DNA from: Aldrovandia affinis
Lineage: Eukaryota > Chordata > Actinopteri > Notacanthiformes > Halosauridae
Direction of reading: 5' to 3'
Assembly (NCBI GenBank): GCA_029706075.1
Contig: JAINUG010000033.1
Location: forward strand, 248,001 to 312,000
DNA length: 64,000 bases
Position 1 is the first letter of the stretch; the number at the start of each line of letters is the position of its first letter. Below the pieces are notes generated by a model. That model saw only the letters and a program-made list of their open reading frames with translations, had not been told where the DNA came from and searched no databases. Position numbers and translations under genes: made by a program. This document shows, piece by piece, positions 10,176 to 22,588 of the stretch.

Positions 10176-13079
10176 ACCGTGCACCCATCCAGATATTTCT
10201 GGGAGGAAGAAAGAGAGCGGGAGAGGGAGAAGAGCATGGTAACGGCACATTAGTGCTCGTGCTTATAGGAGCTGGCACGCTCCGCGGCAGGCTTTTCATA
10301 CCAGGCCACTGAGTGTGGAGCTGGCTGGGCAATCGGGATGAGATCATAGCCGGCAAAACGGAGGCAAACGCAGTGGGCTCGTCCAGCCCAAAATCAATTC
10401 ATGCAGCTGCCTATAGTGTATGACTCTTTATCAAAGGCATTGTTCTCGCATGCTTCCTGTAGCATTCCCTCCACATTACCTTAATTACATTAACAGCAGC
10501 AATGCACAATTACAATTCATTCCACCGTGTAACCCTGTAATCGCTAGGCTCCGCAAAGAGTTAATGACGCAATTAATTTCTTGCACCTGTGCTCTTGAGT
10601 GCATCCACTCAAGAAGCACGCGCTGCGCTAAAGTGTGAACCTGCAGCATTAACACCGGGGCGGAGGGTTGACCACAGCACTGGCACAATCCCTCCCAATG
10701 ACCTCACTGCTTAGCCAGAGTCCCAGAGGAGCCGTCTCCGACAGAGCAACAAAATAAGAAGAGGAGGCGGGGGGGAAAAATCCCCACCATCAAGCGGCGG
10801 GCTCCGGTGGCAGAAAGTATTACCATTATTTATTGATGCCGTGTTTTAATTTTCTCTCCCGAGAAAACAGTTCATTAAAAAAGGGGGTCCAAATCATTCT
10901 GGAGCCTTATCCTTAAAGTGCTGACAAACAGGCCCCGGGAAGCATCCAGCAGGCCTGAGAGCCTGCCAAGACACAGCACAGGGAGACTGCTGGAGATTAA
11001 TGCTCCGCACTCACCTCCCCTGCCATCAGCAGTTCATTAGTCCAGTGAGGGATGGAGCCTGCACAATGCCCTCTGCCTTGGGCTGACCCGGCTAAGTGCG
11101 AGAGGAACGGGGCGGGAGTGGGTAGAGGTGTGAAGAGGGCAGGAGGAGAGGCCAAGAGTGTGAGTGTGCAGAGTGGATTTGGGGTGGAGATGGAGAGGGG
11201 AGGGGGGACTGGTAGAACAGAGAGGTCCAGGTCCTGGGTGTATTTTGGCAGAGGGTCCAGGAGGCAACAGGGGGATAAGACTCTTGCTCAGGGGAAAATG
11301 TTGTGTTTAAGGAGCTAAGGAACATGCTCAAGCACATGGACCCACTTTAAGGTCCCGTCTAAAAATTCCCTCTTTCAAGCACTGCCGTGCTGTGCCGAGA
11401 CGGAATATTCTGAAAAGAATGACACATTTGCCTGCCATCTGCACGAAAACACAGTCGGCCAGGGTGCACATTATACACAAAAACAAAAGGGCTGTTGAGT
11501 GAAGGTATGGCAATTCTGTGTTTTGCACAAAGAAAACTCCCACAAAAATAAGCACTCTCGTTTCGAAGAGATTTTGGTTTTAACTGGGGGTAAATTATTC
11601 TTTCCAGAGGTGAAGGGGGAGAAGGAAAAAATACATTCCTGCAGGATGAAATCCTGCTGGGCCATTACATTTCAATAAATTCTCTATGAGTCATCAGCCT
11701 GGGTGAGAGGCATTCATCGCCCCTCGTTCCCAGAGAAGCCATCCTCTGCCTGCTGAACGGCGTAGCGTATCGAGCCTGAGGAAGGCTCACTTAATCAGCA
11801 CCCAGGCCACATCCAGGTCATCCGCAGCGTGTGTACTTCAATGTTCGCGACCTCTTGTGCATGTGAAGCGTGGGCGTAAAGGCAGAAGAACGAGCGCATG
11901 CATGGGAGTGTATCCCGCTGGCTGTTCCTTCACTCGACACACATGAGAGGATAACGCTGGTGCTGGGGGGGTGGGCTGTTGTAGGGGGTGGGGTTGTGGG
12001 GAAACGGAGCAGTGTAGAGTGAGGAAGTGCCGTGGGCGGCAGTTCATTCATGAATAGCACTCCCCCCTGTGGAGGAACTGTTCATAGGATACTACTTGCC
12101 CATGTGACTGGGCTGTGTCCCTCCTCAACCAATCCAGAGAGGCCCACTCGCACACATGCACCATCTCTGCAGTGCTCCATTACTGACAGCCAGGTCACTG
12201 ACAGGAGCTGGGTGACAGAATCTCAGGGTACTAAATACATGCCTGGGTGATGTGGATTCCTACAATTATGACTCCAACAGAGTCTAATCTTCTCTCTCCT
12301 TCTCTTTTCTCCTCGCTAGCCCTCCTAGATCCCTCAGCCTGGTTTAGGGGAGACTCACTCGTCTTCCCGGAAAGTGAAAGGGCCCCTATGCCCCATGTTG
12401 TGACTCATCTCCTGTTCTGCGCCCAGAGGGAGACAGGGGCAAGTTGTCACTGCTGGGAACATCTAACAAGTCCCGGGATGATTCAGCCTCTCTTAATTGA
12501 TTCAAGGCAAAGGCTCTTTGGTTATGCATCTTGCTCAGTGGATGAAACATCACACACATTAAACCTAGTCTCAAGACTGAGAATAATGTATTTATCATCA
12601 ATCAAAATAAGCTTTTAGAGGATTTTATTATTTTTCCTTTTTTTTAAAGCAGGGTAGTTTGGACTAAATAGGTTCCACATTTGAATCGATGGAAATAGTC
12701 TGCAATTAATTTTAATTAATTAAAAATGATAAATGAAATGCAATCACAGTATAGAAGCCTCTATGGGAAATATCTATTTAAATAATATTTAAATAATACT
12801 CAATGGGTAATATCTATTCAAACTGAAAATAAACTAAAAGCACTATTATCTTGGGAGTATGCGTCTACTGAGTGCAGGATGTCTTCTGGAGTTTCTTTAG
12901 CAAACGTCACCATTACCCAACAATATAAACATGCACACCATTTCATTAGATTTCAAAACACGACGTTGACTTTTTGCAAAATAATTTGTATACATTACAA
13001 AACATGCCGTTTACAACATTATGAAAACGAAAATACAAGTATCGATCAAACGGCCTTGCGGTTATTTGCAGGATAATAA

Positions 13080-13400
13080 AAACGACTATTCCCGAAAGAG
13101 GCGATATACACACGCGAAAAAGACCACTTAGCGAGACGAGTAACCAGATCCCCTGCATGGGTGTACAGGAGCGCCTATCGAGATGAGCCTCTCGAGGGAT
13201 CCGCGTCATGCGCAGCACGAGCCGGGAGTCCCGCCCCCTTCAGCAGTGCGCGCGCAGACTTTCTGAAGGTAAACAGCCACTCCCCCGAGCTCGTCCTGTG
13301 AACCACGCAGCTAAGAGAGGCTGTGAGCTCGCCTCACGGCGCTCGCGTGTTCCGTCCCAAATTATATCGCGCTTAACTGTTCAGATGATGGTAACTTTGT
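13080..13400. promoter_or_regulatory. CpG-rich candidate promoter, jade2 5' region
   Basis: A dense CpG cluster with a GC box (CCCGCCCC, 13230-13237), NRF1-like alternating GC motifs (TGCGCGCGCA, 13247-13256; ATGCGCA, 13208-13214) and a possible plus-strand splice donor (CTGAAGGTAAAC, about 13263). It looks like a CpG-island promoter within the jade2 5' region. The strand it drives is not clear. It could serve jade2 (minus) or a divergent non-coding transcript (plus). Confidence 0.45.
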
Positions 13401-13659
13401 GCGTAATTATCGCACACAAGAATATATCGTATTCCCCAGCGAATCCATCTGATCAAAAAAATAACGCACACACCCACCCTCAGCAAGCAAAGCCATCAAA
13501 TCAAATGCCTCTTTCCAGCCAGCTTCATCCCCCCTCCCACCTCCGAAACGGAGCACACTTCGGGAGAATTCTTGTTTCATTCATTTGACATCCCTATTAC
13601 ACTCAGATTTCACAGCAAACTGGCTATATAATACGATGGTATTATAATGCGAACAGGAA

Positions 13660-15130
13660 AATACTACCAATCAAGCTAGCAAGCTCGCGAGTCTTGCATA
13701 AGTTTGTTATAACTTAGCTAGCAAGCTAGCTCACTTCCTGTCAGCAGTACCACCAACTGATTATTGCTAGCCATCTAATACGTAGCCAAGACGTTCAACT
13801 ATGATCCCGAGGACCCTCGCTATGTCTTGATGCTTTCATAAATGTCTTCGTGTTTATCACAATTGCGTGCACCACACCGTCCTCACTCGATGGCTTCCAT
13901 AATGCATGTCAATCATAACAACGGTATTTCCTATTTATGAAAAAGTTGGTCTGAAGAGTCATTGCTTTCTACATCATCTACCAAAAACATCTGACCTACA
14001 TGCGCCAGCTAGCTTGAAATCTCACGATTCGTTACTGAAATCTACTCTCTTCCCAGTTGGGGGGGGAGATTAACGGGACCAAACGTACCTTTTTACCTTG
14101 CTTGCAGGCTGCTTTGGGAGGTAAAGTGTCCTCGATTCTGGAGGATGAACGATGCTGTGAAATTAGGAGTTCATTGGGAACCACTGACATGTATAGAGAT
14201 AATTCTAGTGTAGCTAGCCAGCTATAGCTAAATTAGCATTCCACGTTGGTAGCAAGTGACAAGGTTGGCTAGAAAGCGAATGTTAGATGCTCTCCCTAAG
14301 TCGAAATAAAAAAGTAGCAAGAAGCTAACTATTATCACGCTATTCCATATTAGCTAAACCCCATCCAAGAGCGCAACATATTATGCAACAAAACTGCGAT
14401 GGCCGCCTACGCAGTTCTTAATTGTATGAACTTAATCTTTCTTAGACTTTGTAACGTTAGCGATATCATCCGAAAACCAAATAATCTAGCCAGCAAGCTA
14501 GCTTCCACAGCTAGCTAACTATGATATCAAGCTAGCTAGCTAACTAGCTAGTTAGCTAAATTTGCTAAACCATGTCGCATTTTCCGTAAGAATCCAGGTC
14601 CAGGGTGGTATCCGTCAGTTTGTGATAAACAACCAGATTGTCTTTCCTCTTCAATTCCCGTAAAAACCGAACGGTTTAAATTGCAGTTTACGAGTCAGCT
14701 AAGGTTTGCTAGCCAGCTAACGTTAGTTTCGCAATGCTCTGCCATAAAAACATTTCTATCCTCTCGTGGTTGCGTGGTTGCTTGCTCGCTCGCTCCCTCT
14801 CTCGCCTGCTCTTGCTCTCCCTCCTGTCTGATTGCACAGGCGTATACTGGGTCTTGCAACCTTACAAAAATAAGCTCACACTTAAAAATCTTTTGGCGCC
14901 ATATTAATGACGTACTTTAAATTTGCCATTTCCAAATGGCGTCTAATACAAAACTGTAGATGCACTCTTCAAATAACAATATCAAAAAGAACCACAGCTG
15001 TTTTTTCTTCACCTGTCAAGTTTCTTGGGAAAGTGATAGCTACCACTAAGATAACGTCAGCGGCATATTGAGTCAGAAGATGGGGCGGTTCGTGGCGTTA
15101 CCGTCCATTTTATTGGTATCATAGAGAGCA
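13660..15130 (-). promoter_or_regulatory. Probable jade2 5' end: TAGC/ACGTTA-rich segment and upstream region
   Basis: 13.67-14.73 kb is dense in GCTAGC, TTAGCTA and AACGTTAG. The same vocabulary lies just downstream of exon 1 in the other three genes here. By analogy the minus-strand jade2 transcript would start near 14.75-15.1 kb, where GC-box-like GGGGCGG (about 15082) and an ATGGCG motif (about 14936) occur. A possible minus-strand donor (GCAAG|GTAAAAAGG, near 14098) could end a 5' UTR exon. All of this is inference; no coding sequence is present. Confidence 0.35.
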
Positions 15131-16229
15131 AGACCGCGTAAAAAACGATAATTAATGGATATTATTTAGCTTACCAAATATAACTTTCCTGTATGCTAAA
15201 ACTGCATAATAATTTACAGAGTTAATACTGCGACGCATATTACTTTTAAAAACGGGTTTCGCAGGTTGGGAAGTACAGTTCCGTTTATTAAGTTTTGCAT
15301 GCAAAATATTTACTTCGTCAATTAACCTGCTAGTGAGCTAACAAATGTATTTTCCATTTTTCAGCGTTTTAAAAAGCTCACGACAAGGTCACGTGTACTC
15401 GATACAACTAGCAGTTGGGAACACTTGACTTCAAACACCTGACATCCCTGGTTTATTGTTAAACTTCCTTGTATAATGTATTGGTCTTATCTGATTCCGT
15501 TTATAATGCATTGACCGCTCCTATAATTATGCATTAATATGTAGCCCTTGATGTCGTTTTTTGGAATAACAATTCATTTTAACTTAAAATTATTTAGAAA
15601 TGTAGCTGAAACGGGACAGATAATATTTTTTTAGTCCTTGTTTGATTTTCCCATCATTCTATATCTTGTCCCCAATAGTCTACTGTAAATGAAAACTTTT
15701 CTGATGTGTGGCCCTGTTCTTTGATCAATATCACATCACAGAAAGAGAGCAGGGCCTTAATTATAGTAATGTTTTTCCAGAAAGGAGTCAAACGCACAAA
15801 TGCGAATTGCTGTCAGGTGCCATTATACCATACCTGTAATGTTGAGTCTCATGTTCTGCAAACAGTGAAGTGTAGCCATCAAGGGAAGTGTATTATTTTG
15901 CACTTTTCATGGTGTTAGCATATCCTTTCACCCAACAGCCTCACGTCAGTTCATGCTGTAGATAATAGGTACTCAAGTCTTGGTCCTGAGGGCGGCAGCA
16001 GTGGCTGCATCTCATCATTTTGGTGACTTACAACACAGTATATGGAGAAAGTATTGCAGACTCATTTAAAAGTGATCAGTAGTATTGGTCTATATGTAAA
16101 CATAATCACCAAACAGTTCAGTAAAATTATTTGTGTTTAGTACCACTGAAAAGCAATGACTTCACTTAGAAATGCATCCTGTTTGTGTCATCAAAACCAC
16201 TGCACTGCAATCAACACAATATGGATGTT
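15131..16229. other. Intergenic, no feature recognised
   Basis: AT-rich sequence between the presumed jade2 start and the repeat-rich interval. No coding frame or repeat family was recognised. Confidence 0.5.
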
Positions 16230-16304
16230 ATTTTTCTCTCTTTCTCTCTCTCACTGTAAGTCGCTTCGGGTAAAAGCATCTGCTAAATGTTATGTTATGT
16301 TATA
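16230..16304 (+). mobile_element. LINE/SINE 3' tail fragment
   Basis: A CT-rich run followed by GTAAGTCGCTTCGGGTAAAA, GCATCTGCTAAATG and a (TTATG)n tail. The core is the same 3' tail as in the SINE at 1.95 kb and the L2-like ends at 41.8 and 53.6 kb. Only the tail is left. Confidence 0.6.
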
Positions 16305-16804
16305 TACTTGTTGTCTATGTTTCTGTAGAATTCCTTTTTTCTGAATTGAATTAAGCAGCATCAGTGTATTCGTGGTACCAATCCCCAATAGCAAATTAAA
16401 TGTATGCATGTTTCTGTAAACACAGAGAATGAGCTGAGGACATTATTTAAACATCGCCATCTGTACCAAGGTGAAACTGGTACAAATGACAATCCTAAAT
16501 AGGGTTAATTTACACTAATTTCAGTAAACTGCTTGCGTATGTTTGGTGATCAGACTGGTTGGTTCAGACTGCAGTACCTCCTGGTGGTCACCATGAGAAT
16601 GGATGACTGTACACCAGTCAGGGGTTGATTGGACAATTTACCAGGCCACTGTACACCTCACACTGTGTTTCCAGGTCAATGTCTGAGGTTCATAGAATCT
16701 GATCTATTATAGTCAAATGATCTGTGTTAGTGTTCAGTATGGAAACTTGATTTTAATTAAAGTTGTGTGTATACTACCATCTTTTTAAATAATATATATT
16801 TATT

Positions 16805-17065
16805 TTTAAATCAATTCGCCCTCCCCCCATCACTACGGGACAAGCTAATACCTTGAGGCCAGCAATGATCCGCCTCCTCCAAGATGGAACTCGCTCATCT
16901 ACTTTCTAGGGTCACCGGCTCTCCTGCCCCCCTCCCCATGGGGAGGACAGCCAATCACCACCCCGATCAGAGCTCTCGGCCAGAGCCGGACTGGCGCAGT
17001 CGGGTTTCGAACCGTGGCTGCAGTGGGAAACTTGCATTCCGGGCAAATGCTTTGACCCCATATAC
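16805..17065 (-). mobile_element. Possible tRNA-derived SINE
   Basis: A GC-rich island in AT-rich DNA. On the minus strand it has a B-box-like GGTTCGAAACC (17003-17013) preceded by a tRNA-like arm. The A-box side is poorly matched, so this is a tentative call; it could also be an unrelated repeat. Confidence 0.4.
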
Positions 17066-18775
17066 TACCATCTTGACTCCAGGCTATGACCGTATAGGCT
17101 CCCTCATTATAATGCTGTTGCTGAGATCCATAATCAGGAGGCTTCATTATACAGACATAAGTTATAATCGTAAGTAATGGTGAAAGGGAAAAGAGGATGA
17201 TGTCTCAATCTGTGTTGTGGAATTTTTGTTTGTCTTAATGAGGAAGCTCTATTTCTCCCATCATTTCAGGCTGGTAGTTTTTTTCCTTTAAAAAGGCATC
17301 AAGGCTTCCAGGTTTTGTGCTTGGAGCTTGTTTATGGTCCTATAAAGAGAAATGGGGAATTTATGATGCTAATCACTTTGATTATATTCCTTTTTTCAAT
17401 TCAAGTCCTGGTATGTTTGTCAACTTATTTCATATCTTTCCTATTTATGTCACAATTAGTTGAAATAACAGCTGTCATTCAACCTGCTTGTAAAAACACT
17501 TTCCAGTTACCAGTGTTGCAATAGGAACCCCTGTTACCTGTTTGTGTCCTACATGCTATCTTAAGAGTTTTCTCCTGACTCAGCAAGAGAAAGTGACTCA
17601 TCAAAAAAGGAGATGATACTATGCCTCCTGGAAGAGCAGATTATTATATTATCAGCCTATATTTAATTTTGGGGGTCGTCCAACAAAACAGTGGCAATGA
17701 ACTAAACCATTTAGCAAATAAAATCCATCTGACTACAAAGAAATTATTGTCATAGATGGCTTCTGATGTACTTTGATATTCTTTCCAGGTCATATCCTTT
17801 TGATTTATTCATCTAGTTAAACTAATGCAGCAATTCCCCTTGATCCATGATAAAGTTTTACTTCACATGTAGGCCAATCTACTGAATATATAGCCCCCAT
17901 AGGAGAAAAGATTGTATATTTAATTTTGTGAGCACTTGAGTCTGATAATGTTTTGAGTGAATATTATATTATATCATTATATTACTTATATTGATGCTTA
18001 GTCATACCATTTAGTGCAAACCACATGCACTTTCCGTATTAGCTTAATCACAGTTAGTTTCATGTCTTTTGAAATCCTGTCAAACAAAAATCTTGAGAAG
18101 CATTAATCAGTGTTACAAATCACATTTTTCTAAGTCAACTAGTCCATAGGAGAGGTAATATGTTTACATGGTTGTGTTCTATCTACCATTACAACGTGGC
18201 CATAACAGTCCACCAAAATGCTGATGTAAGAATATTACACTTGACAGGTCTTTACTGTTAACCAACACCAACAATGTGACCAGAGGAATACTAAGAAATG
18301 TATGTAATGCTATTAGCACACCTGATTGGCTGACTAGGATACTGAATGCCTTTTGAGATTAAACTCTCCTTGGTTATGCAATTGTTGCTTCCCCTTCTTT
18401 TCCCAATGTTCCAAGAAAGCCACTTTAGGGCAGCTGCTCCCTCTCTAGTCCACACTAGTATACCCTTCCATTTCTCCCAAATCTGCAAAGAGAGCATTCT
18501 GTCCCTCTGTACTATCTAAGGAGCTTTATTGTGCCCAAAGATGGATATTAAACCTTTCTCTCTTGTTTTGTCCCACTCCTTGCAGTCTTGCATGTGTGTA
18601 ATTGTTTTTCATATATTACTAAGTGGTTTGCAACAGAAATAGATTTCTTTCAATTTTTTCTGACATATTGGAAAATATGACAATAAACCTGATCCATTGC
18701 TCCAAAATATACCATATTTGGTCTGTAGGTACCTGGTTATAGTACAATTATAGAAACATTATCTATGAGGGCACC
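17066..18775. other. Intergenic, no feature recognised
   Basis: AT-rich DNA with only short chance frames. Confidence 0.5.
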
Positions 18776-18779
18776 CTAG

Positions 18780-19020
18780 CCAGAGGTCTAAATTCAGCTA
18801 GAAATATGGGTATAGTTATCATTCTGAAAAAAGTCCACAGCACTCTTCTATATGAAAAAAAATCCTTTATTATGGTAGCAACAAGGATACTAAAAATGTT
18901 ACAGACTTATGCATTTCAGCTGGAAAGCTGTGTGACAACTGTGCAGCTGTTAAACAAAGTGTTCAATCCTGCTTTGTAACTTTGTCACACTCTCATTTTT
19001 TGTCACACTCTCCAAGTGCC
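18780..19020. repeat. Possible diverged repeat
   Basis: The sequence around TCCTTTATTATGGTAGCAAC and GACTTATGCATTTCAGCTG resembles the tail of a dispersed vertebrate repeat. No ends or target duplication were found, so the call is weak. Confidence 0.25.
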
Positions 19021-19269
19021 TTGGACTTTTTTTGTATGAGAACTAATTCAATAACCCTACCAATTAGCACCTTCTAATCATACTTTGTTACTTGCTTTTC
19101 AACTCTAGTAGCACTCCAACCCTTTGCCTTTTTCTACAAATATGGGTACTTTTGAATACTAATAGCCAGTCAATCAAACTAATTGATTTCTCCCAGTTTG
19201 AAGTATTTATAGGCCTGTCCCATTGCTGCAACATCTTCCAACAATTCTGGAGAATGCAGACTAGGACAT

Positions 19270-19585
19270 GTGTCCTTCGAAGCTAGATGCTGCTTCTTTT
19301 CACTCTACAGTCCACCAGCTGAGGTGTGCAGTTATTGCCCTGGAGGACTTCATGTGCAGCTGGTGCTGGCTGACTTCAGGCACCCAACTGACAAGAAGAG
19401 TTGTTCTTGCACGATGAGGAAACCCTGTCATCGAAGCCCCCCTCCCTAGACGACACTATTGCCAATGATATGGTGCCTCGCCGGACTCCAGGACAGAATA
19501 TACAGTCAGAGTTTGATTACAGACCGTGGGGCACATCACTAGTGTGACTAGTGTTTTAGCTGGACTCACCACCTGGGAAGATCTT
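19270..19585 (-). mobile_element. Diverged tRNA-headed SINE candidate
   Basis: The plus strand carries GAGGAAACCCTGTCATCGAA followed by GACGACACTATTGCCAAT. This resembles the body of a tRNA-Lys-type fish SINE lying in minus orientation. The tRNA head (about 19500-19580) is strongly mutated, and no target duplication was found. Confidence 0.4.
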
Positions 19586-20009
19586 GATTTATTTTTGTAT
19601 CATTTTCAGTAGCACAGACGTTTTCATCACAGTTAGAGTAGGGAGTTTCTACGACATAAGTTAAAAATTTTGAATAAAAAGTTAGAATTTGCATGAATAA
19701 AGTTGATGAAGTGACTAATACTATATACAAAGGTTGATCTGTCTGAAGCCTGTTCAAATATATCCCTGGGATAAATAGATTGATCAAATAGGAAAAATGC
19801 TTTGTCGTACTCTAAAATCTCAACCTGAAAGTACTTATTTCAAATAATACAATTGTTGATTGTTAATGATGAGATGGTGTTCGCTTTCTTTGGGGCATAT
19901 TAGCTTTCTAGTTAAAGGCACATAGACAACCATTATTCCATGTTATACAGTATACTTAGGGTTGTCTCCAAATCACTCTGTGAGCTACTCGAGGAAATAG
20001 TTTTAAAAT

Positions 20010-20370
20010 CTCATCTCATCTCATCTTCAGCCGCTTATTCCTAGTTAGGGTCGCGGGGGGGCTGGAGCCTATCCCAGCATGCATTGGGGCAAGAGGCAGG
20101 AATACACCCTGGACAGGTCGCCAATCCATCGCAGGGCACTACATATACCATTCACTCACACACTCATACCTACGGGCAATTTAGACTCTCCAATTAGCCT
20201 AACGTGCATGTCTTTGGACTGTGGGAAGAAACCAGAGTACCCGGAGGAAACCCACGCGGACACGGGGAGAACATGCAAACTCCACACAGAAAGGCCCCCG
20301 GCCTGGATTCGAACTCGAGACCTTCTTGCTGTGAGGCGACAGTGCTATCCACTGCACCACCGTGCCGCCT
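20010..20370 (-). mobile_element. Full-length tRNA-derived SINE with 11-bp target duplication
   Basis: Read on the minus strand it begins GGCGGCACGGTGGTGCAGTG, a tRNA-like A-box region. It has the B box GAGTTCGAATCC, the widespread fish core with GTTTGCATGTTCTCCCCGTG, and ends in a (GATGA)n tail at 20010-20030. It is flanked by a perfect direct repeat AGTTTTAAAAT at 19999-20009 and 20371-20381. The duplication, the simple tail and the clear A/B boxes show a complete, fairly recent retroposition. It has no coding capacity; the open frames across it are chance. Confidence 0.92.
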
Positions 20371-20381
20371 AGTTTTAAAAT

Positions 20382-21880
20382 GTACAAATTAAATACTGGC
20401 CATATGCATTATATTATTTTTACAATACAATTATGTTTTATTAAATGTGTGTCAAATTAGTCAAACTAACAGCAAACAAATTAAATGAGTGTCAATTGCT
20501 TGTAAAATTATTTCAGAGAAATACAAAAATAGAAATAAAATGCTCCCACATTGTGTTTCTTGAAATGTTTCACTTATTTATTGTCGCAGTGAAAAGTCAA
20601 ACTTTTTTGGTCGGCCTTGTGTCTCTTACCAAACTTGTAGTTATATAGCCAATAGAGAAATATTGGAAAGAGAAACTTGAGGTATCTTCAACAAAAATAA
20701 GAAGTATAAGGGAAGCCACTTCAATTAAGCAATTTCACCCTGATCCTACCCCCTCCCCCTTTGAAAGCTGTCTGGAAATGTGTCTGAAAGTGAAACATCT
20801 GCTTAAGCCTCCAATCGCTGAGTGTGAGACAAAGCAATAGCACTTTGACTTACAGTAGGAGCTTTGGTGGTGATAACATCTGTACAATGTACACATTTAT
20901 GGTTTCTGGTTCCAACTCAGCCTTAGTGCAACTCTGACTTACGAGATCCCTTCTGTGGCCCTGTTTCCTGACCTTAACCCCCCCACCCAGGGTGCTTTTT
21001 GCAACTACCTTTATTATTATAGTAATAACCACCCAGTTATATAATTGTATAGGGTGTGAGGTTACTTTAAACAGATTATGATATGCTATTTAATTTCGTT
21101 CAGCCTATAATTATTATCATCTGGTTATAATTATGTATGATATTTTACTTGCAACCAGTGACATGTGGCTAGTTTCATCATTGCTACAGACAGCTTTCTG
21201 GATGTCTTTAGGGTAAATGGTGTGCTCTAGCTTCAGGCCATGGCTTTTAAGTCCAAGGATGCATGCGTCTGCTTCCATGACCACACCAGACTGGCCAGTA
21301 GTGACGGCAATGGGATGGAACATGCCAGCTTTCTCCTCCACTCTGGCTTGCTTGGGGGACTGCATGTGAAAAAATGCGTGGCTCTACTGTAAGCAAGCTC
21401 AGAGAGTCACAGAATCAAGCAGGGCGATCTGCTCCTGTGTATCATGGCACAGAGTCCTTCTGGGTCGTGCACTGGGCACTGTGCACATTTCCACAAGATG
21501 ACCATTTCACCAGACTACTTTGCCCTCTCTTGCATGGCTGTAATAATGAAGGCTGACTCCACCTGCTCCCTAGCCGAGACAGAGGGTGAGAGGGTCACAG
21601 CTGCACCTGCCCGATTAAGCGTATGGATCTCGGGGCACGGCAGAGAGGAATGTTGCCTCGGGAAAGCCCCTCCTCTAACTCCCATGAGCCCCTCTCACGA
21701 GCAGTCCGGCTGGTGGCGTGCGTCAGTGCTCTGGGCCTGGGCTCAGCCTCTCACATGGCTGGCATGCTCTGCTTGAGCCCCTCAGGGCAGCTCACTCCAA
21801 GCAATCCTTACCCTTGCATGCCTTTGTGGCTATAAATTCTGCTCCATTTTGTATTATTGTTATTACTAGTTTTAGTTTTT
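20382..21880. other. Intergenic, no gene recognised
   Basis: Mixed composition. Several frames of 60-110 codons (for example 21444-21776 plus and 21117-21365 minus) lie in a GC-richer patch at 21.2-21.85 kb. None shows a known domain or splice-bounded exon. The patch may be the body of the LINE whose 3' tail follows. Confidence 0.4.
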
Positions 21881-21967
21881 CTCTTTAATGTAAAGCGCAT
21901 TGAGTTGTATGAAATGAACCATACAAATAAAGTAAAATAATAAATAATAATATTATTATTATTATTA
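21881..21967 (+). mobile_element. LINE 3'-tail fragment with ATT tail
   Basis: AATGTAAAGCGCATTGAGTT and then ACCATACAAATAAAGT resemble the 3' end of vertebrate LINEs (a ...TATACAAATAAA tail). An ATT-rich microsatellite tail follows to 21967. The upstream extent is uncertain. Confidence 0.5.
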
Positions 21968-22525
21968 CCCGTTGACTGCCATTGCAATCCCAGCACAAAG
22001 TGTATATGTGTATTACACACAGCACGGCAATTACAGGCTCAGTGGCTTTTGAGGCCGAGCTGATTGACAAGGCACTCGGTGAACACTCCTCACCCGTGCC
22101 CTGCCGCATGATAGGGTCTTGCTCAGTAGGTCTTGTCCTATGAGAACCCCCTCCCAGGCTGATGTTTGTGCTGCTGTCAATTGGGCTTTAACTTCAGTCT
22201 GAACGTCACATCTTTGTGGGAGCCAGTGCAGAGTGCATTCTGCCCTGGGTTCTCTGGGGTGTTGAATTGCTCAGCAAGCTCAATTTTCTCTGGTGCCATA
22301 GGCTGTTGAGTGTGACGTAAATGGCAGGACTCTGTCATGTGAGTATTGTGTGGCACATACAAGTATTAAGAGTGTGCCCATATTAGGGTCAAGAGATTTT
22401 CTGTGATAAAACATCAAACACATGGGGATGGAGGCACACAAAATTCATCTGTGTGTTCTATTAGTAACACTTATAAAAAATGATAAAAGGCCTACAACCT
22501 TAAATATGAAAAAGAGTACAGTTTG
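21968..22525. other. Intergenic, no feature recognised
   Basis: No coding frame or repeat family recognised. Confidence 0.45.
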
Positions 22526-22588
22526 AATATATATATATATACAGTATATATATACAGTATATATATGTGTGTGTGTGTGTGTGTGTAT
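22526..22588. repeat. (AT)n-(GT)n microsatellite
   Basis: AT runs broken by CAGT, then about ten GT units, abutting the left end of a Tc1-like element. Confidence 0.9.

Larger units (their letters stand above)
8290..13060. other. jade2 5' intron, no coding exon recognised
   Basis: GC-variable DNA with CpG-rich patches (about 9.0-9.4 kb) and several simple repeats. Frames on both strands lack recognisable domains, and the long ones at 9692-10153 minus simply read the GGA repeat. Given the ATG-first exon at 7484, the jade2 5' UTR must be spliced across this region. A short untranslated exon here could not be told from intron by sequence alone. Confidence 0.45.

Noticed and set aside
20290..20370. 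Possible tRNA gene on the minus strand
   Set aside because: It is the head of a complete SINE with its own target duplication.
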